Origin: Paramacrobiotus richtersi
Lineage: Eukaryota; Tardigrada; Eutardigrada; Parachela; Macrobiotidae
Length of the DNA: 24,111 bases
Reading direction: 5' to 3'
Assembly: GCA_034698045.1 (NCBI GenBank)
Contig: JAQGAU010000767.1
Coordinates: 1 to 24,111 of the forward strand
This document shows, piece after piece, positions 19,158-24,111 of the stretch. The notes beneath the pieces were generated by a model, which saw only the letters and a program-made list of their open reading frames with translations, had not been told where the DNA came from and made no database searches. Both the position numbers and the translations under genes were made by a program. How positions within the stretch are numbered: position 1 is the stretch's first letter; each line of letters starts with the position of its first letter.

Positions 19158-22048
19158 TCAACCAGCATTTTCTCCGTCCAAAGTCAGACTGGCCAGAGCA
19201 GCTTCCGCCTGCCGGCGCCCGCTGTATTCCGCAAACGACACATCCATTCCGCCGTGGATCTTCCAGTATAGCTCCAGCTGTGTAAAATTCTCATCCGACA
19301 GACTCCAAGCGCCACGGCCGAGTTCCTTTATCCCCCGTTGCATCCTGCACAAATCCACGCTTACCAATTATCCATAACTTTCATGAACAAGCGCGGATGT
19401 TACAGTTGGAAACTTACTGGAAACACGTATTCCATTCATGAGCGAAGAGCATCCCAGCCACATCATTCGTCCCAGTCACGATATCCGTTGTGTCCACGCC
19501 CTGACTGAGCAGTTCGACCTCCATATGCTCTTCGTCTTGTTCTAAAACGAGAAATAACACGTAGGATACTACACTATGAGTGAAAGAACAATCTGAGAGA
19601 CTTAAGACTGTCGAAATATACAACGCTGTTGATGATATGGAGAAAAATGACAGCGCCGATGCAAAACTCACTTTTAGACCAGCGGTGGTAGTGCACGAAG
19701 CAAGTCCAAACCGTCGGATTATCCACATTTAGTATTTTTCGCCGGACAGGCAGCGCTCGATGGTACCGGACAATCTGCGGTCAGGTACCAGACACTCATA
19801 AGATTGTGAATGTATGGAATATGGACAAAGGGTCAAACTCACAGAGGCTTCATAGAATACGCCGTGGCAGAGAGCAATGGTCATTTCCCCTAAAAAAGCA
19901 CTCGTGGATGATTTACAAGAAAGAGCCGAATCTTCGGCGACAAGCGTATAATCTACCAGGCACTGAAGCGACAACGACGTTTAGTAAGAAAGCGAAGCGC
20001 TATTATAACATTAAACTTCAAACCAGCCTGCTTACCAGGTTGGAAGCGTCGGTGGTTGGCATTTCCGAATTCGTATGCAGAATCCAATCGCTCCTGTATC
20101 AATGCATCGATCTCATTTAGGCGCTTCATCCATTGTTGGAAAATTTGATCTCGAGCGGCCAACATTCGCTCCAATATCGCTTCTGGAGTAAATAAACGTG
20201 ACATTTACAAGTAAAAGTAAAGTTAGAGTAAACACCCGCGAGTAAATCTTACCATCGTCATTCGGCTCCTTTACAGATTGGACCACATCCGATACTTCCA
20301 CAGGTTTTCGATTTCTCAGCTGACGATCAGATCCAGTCTCCGAAGTGCTAACATTCTGACCGCCATTTGTCACCGAATGCTTCCTGCCTTTCTTCGTTTT
20401 GTTCCGTGAAGACTTCCTTGGCGTAACCGACGCCATGCGTTTCCGCATATTGTATCGTTTCTCTTCCTGCTCGCCGTTCAAAGGCTTGTGGCTGATGGGT
20501 GCAGTATCATCCGCGCACACTACTTTCTTAGACGATTGTGCCTTCTTATGTGCGCGAGAATGTCGACGGGCTTTACGAACAGCTGGACGTGGCTCAGGTG
20601 CGTTAAACAGACTATCCATTACATCCTGATGGACTGTTTTTCCAGGCTGACCATCTGACCGACCTCTATGGGTTTCTTGGCTGTCATTCTGCGCAGGTTC
20701 TGCACTTTTGAACACATGCCGTGGCTGCCCCATGTTGTTGTGCAGCAGGGAGGGCTGTATCGGCAACGGACTTCCTGCATCCAACTCGATTATGCCTGCA
20801 GAACTCTGCAAAAAGGCACTGCATTAACTTCAACGCTTTTCAGCTGGTTAATCTAATTTGGGAAGGTTTAAACCGAAGCAATAGCTTCCCGCATTTTTGA
20901 TACTATACTAATTTTTAGGAATTATTTGTTCAAGTTATAGATTACCTCATGAGCAACGACAGCAGCATCCCCACAAACATCTGCACACATTGCCACATGA
21001 ATTCGGATGTTTTGCATTCGGTCCAACTTGCATTTCTTGACCGTAGCGCACGGTGTAGCCCCCGGTGCCACTGACTTCCTTACCCCACGGTCTTCCGTAC
21101 CGTGAGAAAGAACTGCAAACAGACAAGTCTTCAACAGCACAACGGACCCGGAAATGACGTACATCTCCTTACCATTAGACAAGGATACCAACCGCTGGTC
21201 TGGATCAAGGCTCTCGAGCGTGCCTTCGTAACGGACTAGAGTACCACGGGATATGAAGCTCAGGTGGGGCTGACCCTCCTGTTGCATGGCCTCGGACAGC
21301 AGCTGCAAAGCAGTCGGGGCATCAAAAAGCGTTTCTTGGTCGCTGGCTGCACGATTTGCAGTCGGTATCTGCGGTGGAACAGCACCAGCTTCCTCGTTCT
21401 CCAGGCGGGCAGTTGCAGAAAGGATCGAATGTCCAGCATCACTGGTCTACAAAATAATCCTAACAGTAACTGAATTTTTACTTTCCAGTTTGCAAGTAAT
21501 CGTGTCTATGTGGCAAAACTGCACTATCATAACCGTACAAAAGAGTGGACAAAAGTACGATACTCATCAAAAAGCAGAGTCGAATCAGTTTCACGTCAAA
21601 AATGCAGAAAACTTTATCAGCTGCGTCTGTGTGTGACTAGAATGCGTCCATTGGAGACCCAACTGTATCTATCAAAAAAAGCAGAACCACATTGTCTACC
21701 TCAATATCCGCTGAATCAATATCGACGAGGATCTCTTTCGCATGACACAGCTGTAATCTGAGCAGGCCGTAAATTTCCCTTCGCGCCGCCACATGCTTGT
21801 CTGGCCGACGAGATTCCGTTCCCCAAAAGCGTACTGGAATATCATACATGCACATTTGGCAAAGACGCGAGAGTTCGCGTTCGCTACATTGCATGCAACC
21901 AAATTCAATTTTACTGCTCACCTTTCTCCACGGAGATGATCTGCGCCTCCGGAAAAATGTCTTTCAACCATCCTTCGAATCGATTATCGCTGCTGCTGAT
22001 CACGTTGATGCGTTGTCCGCGATACGGACTTAGTTGATGCATAACCAT
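19158..22048 (-). CDS. Paralogue B: intact tandem LSM14-domain/chromo-barrel protein
   Basis: Ten exons: 22048-21922, 21833-21700, 21446-21173, 21112-20946, 20805-20253, 20182-20036, 19952-19843, 19774-19672, 19541-19418, 19344-19158; phases agree, 641 aa. Residues about 3-80: LSM14-type Sm-like domain (INVISSSDNRFEGWLKDIF, VRFWGTESRRPDKHVAARRE; human LSM14 has ISLISKAEIRYEG and [20 protein letters not shown]). About 135-232: a second one (LSFISRGTLVRYEGTLESLD, GTEDR). 235-418: polar, lysine/arginine-rich, with nuclear-signal-like clusters (VRKARRHSRAHKK, RKSSRNKTKKGRK). 419-467: coiled coil. About 480-560: MRG/MSL3-type chromo-barrel (IALCHGVFYEASIV, FVHYHRWSKKQDEEHM; MRG15 has LCFHGPLLYEA and FIHYSGWNKNWDEW). 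580-641: conserved module ending VSFAEYSGRRQAEAALASL, perhaps SANT-like, unassigned. LSM14 proteins bind mRNP/P-body factors and chromo-barrels bind methyl-lysine histone tails; a joint role is inference. The start ATG 22048 gives an N-terminus shorter than in A or C. Confidence 0.85.
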
Positions 22049-22866
22049 TCTTCATGAAATGTAGTCCTGCTGTTTAGTAAACAAACGTCGTAGAATTAGA
22101 GGACCTTCCCAAGTGAGAACTCAACTCGATGCAAAACACAGTCCACGAATCAAAACAGTCCGATGCAGGTTGGTTCGCGCTTACCGTTGGGTCCGTTTTT
22201 ATGGGGATCCGTTATGACGCACCCAATGCTACTGATTTTAGGATCTGTAAATTGTCATCCAAACGACCAGAACTTACAGAGGTCGTGGAACTGAAGAAAC
22301 TCTTGACAAACCAGAATCTTACAACTTTTAACAGGTAAAAGTCATTCGAAATCGCCAAAAAACGAACACAAGCTCTTCATCTTGTAGGTAGCTACCGCGC
22401 TGGGTGCGCATGTCATAACAGTTGAGAGTTCTAGTTTGCACGTAACCGTCACCCCCGACTTTAATTTCCGACTTCCAGCTTCCACCACAGTTAAGTACTG
22501 TACGTAAGTAATTTCCTACAGCTATACAACAAGCTGACATGCTCCAGTGCCCAGCTGTAACATTTGCCCAGTTGCACAACCAATCGCGAAGAAGCGCGCA
22601 CGTGGCTTTTGCGCTGACGTGCATCATCATTGCGGCCATTCTGACTAAAGAGGTAGTGTCAGAAACGGGAACCCAACCAGAGTGTCAGTTGGATCATTCA
22701 TCTTGTCAAGGATCATTTCAAGGAGTCAACGCCCAAACATAAACCATAAATAAGATTCTGGCGTTGTAATAGACAACAGTTTGGTTTCCTAAGGCCTTTT
22801 AACCTCTTCAGCTGCGTGGAATTTTTTTATTTAGTGCTAGAACAGCACGACTGGAGTTCCTGAAGA
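22049..22866. other. Divergent intergenic region of B and C, with possible small gene
   Basis: 818 bp between the two outward-facing starts, so B and C may share a promoter. Acceptor-like sites lie 21 nt (B, TTTACTAAACAG) and 32 nt (C, TTTTTTTATTTAG) before the ATGs. Inside, a plus ORF 22129-22338 ends at a consensus-like donor (AACAG|GTAAAAG). After CTTGTAG a plus segment 22388-22507 is open to a TAA (begins VATALGAHVITVESSSLHV), and 22539-22742 encodes a hydrophobic stretch (VAFALTCIIIAAIL). The phases of these pieces do not join cleanly. An overlapping minus ORF (22639-22328) contains a GYVQTRTLNC run reminiscent of thrombospondin type 1. None is called as a gene. Confidence 0.35.
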
Positions 22867-24111
22867 ATGACCCAGTCAGTTGATACAGTTATGCAGCTGT
22901 TGAGCTCGTATCGCGGACGACGCATTAGCGTCATCAGCAGCAGCGATATTCGATTCGAAGGATGGTTAAAAAATATTTTTCCGGAGGTCCAGACCATCTC
23001 CATGGAGAAAGGTGAGTAGTAGCCGAGAATTTGATAACAGAATTGTATCATGAACTATTTGCATGTTTCAGTACGCTTTTGCGGAACAGAGTCCCGCAGA
23101 CCAGACAAACATGTGGCGCCGCGTCCTGAAATCTGCGACCATATCCGAGTACAACTGTGTGATGCGAAGGAAATCTTTGTATACATGGAACGCGCACCAG
23201 AAATCTGCACAGATTCAACGCTTGCGGAGGTAAGCCATTCGGTTCTGGTTCTTTTTATTACTGTAAGTAAAGCTAGAAACACCATTTTGCTTCATGCGCA
23301 CGGTCACAAATGAACCCGCTTACGACTTGCTAAACGGCCACGCTTGTATAAACGCAAATAAGGTGATTGGCACCAGTTAATCAATTTTTCTGCTTGTTTG
23401 ACTTGTTTTGGCTTTTTCTACGAGTAGCGTGATTTACTTTCATCCGCAGCTCCGCTCTGCGTACATGTGTCGTCGACGCTAGTGTTACGTAGTGGGAAGT
23501 CTAATTAAGGTACTTTTTGGATCATTTATAGACCAGTGATGCCGTTATTCCGATTCTTTGGGCCACTATCCGCCTGGAGAACAAGGAAGCTGGTGATTTC
23601 CGCCGCCGATGCCGATTGCAGATCTTGCGCCTAGCGAACAAGAAGCGCTTGTGGATGTCCCGACTGGTGCTAGGTACGTATGGTGCACTCGTTGTTCTGT
23701 CTGAGTCTACTTTTGACATCGCTCATAACACAAAAAAACTATGCAAAATTAGAATTTTACGGGTAACGATAAGATATCTTTCTCCTCAAAGAATTCCTGT
23801 AATACTGAATATTCCGGGGCCAATCACTACGGCTGACGACCGATTGCGGAGGTTCTTGATAGAAGAATCCTAACGGAAGATTAAGGACCACGGATTCAGT
23901 AGAACAAGGTCGCCTGACTTGTGCTGTGTTTAGGAACCCCGTCTCTACCGACACCGTCGTCACTGCGGAAACGAAGAAAAGCGAACAATCTAGAGATGTC
24001 AGTGACTTCCGCGCAGAACTGAAGGAGAAAGATAGGATGGTCGATGAGATGGTGCGGAAGGTGAGAAAAGATGTGGAAATGAAGTACGGTGCACTGGAAA
24101 AGTACGCTTGG
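22867..24111 (+). CDS. Paralogue C: LSM14-domain protein diverging into a coiled coil (3' end off the window)
   Basis: Exons: 22867-23011, 23072-23229, 23532-23673, 23934-24111 and beyond. Exons 1 and 2 have exactly the lengths of A's (145 and 158 bp) and encode the same LSM14-type domain (MTQSVDTVM, ISVISSSDIRFEGWLKN, VRFCGTESRRPDKHVAPRPE). Exon 3 starts like A and B (TSDAVIPILWAT) but stops before the second LSM14 domain. Exon 4 encodes a new charged helix (FRAELKEKDRMVDEMVRKVR) not found in A or B. Exon 3 seems to lack one base around 23597-23612 relative to B. Read straight through, the frame runs into TGA at 24020-24022; with the downstream frame (MPIADLAPSEQEALVDV) everything joins and stays open to the window end. 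A 29-bp GT-AG stretch, 23593-23621, would also restore the frame. It is therefore either a mildly damaged gene or one with unusual splicing. Confidence 0.65.

Overview
This is nuclear DNA from a small-bodied invertebrate animal. The genes are split into many short exons by GT-AG introns of about 54 to 820 bp, and the protein families are animal ones (SLC26 transporter, astacin, GM2 activator, LSM14). A compact ecdysozoan genome such as a tardigrade would fit, but the sequence alone does not prove a taxon. No bacterial operons, tRNA, rRNA or CRISPR were seen. Every splice model below was built by hand from splice-site sequence, phase agreement and family similarity.

Layout. (1) 1-2788, minus: the first eight coding exons of an SLC26/SulP anion transporter, running off the left edge before the STAS domain; three introns hold AT-rich simple repeats. 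(2) 2789-5007: mostly non-coding, with one weak minus-strand ORF, a perfect 88-bp palindrome and an AT-rich degenerate tandem repeat. (3) 5008-9594, plus: a complete 12-exon gene (576 codons including stop) for a secreted astacin-fold protein. It has lost most of the zinc site and the Met-turn and carries a Thr-rich, hemopexin-like C-terminal extension. (4) 10150-12541, plus: a complete 7-exon ganglioside GM2-activator-like gene, 222 aa, with all eight family cysteines. (5) 13328-24111: three paralogues, A (minus), B (minus) and C (plus), of an unusual family. A and B encode two LSM14-type Sm-like domains in tandem, a basic disordered region, a coiled coil, an MRG/MSL3-type chromo-barrel (Tudor-knot) domain and a conserved C-terminal module. 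B is intact (641 aa), A carries a one-base frameshift, and C keeps only the first LSM14 domain and then diverges into a coiled coil.

History. A lone copy of GM2-activator exon 6 lies at 18353-18425, on the 3' side of B, where the full GM2-activator gene lies relative to A. The arrangement [GM2A(+) - LSM14/chromo-barrel(-)] therefore looks like a tandem segmental duplication whose second GM2A copy eroded to one exon.

The most novel item is the LSM14 x2 plus chromo-barrel architecture, which joins an RNP-granule module to a chromatin-reader module in one protein and is locally amplified. Second is the astacin-like pseudoprotease.
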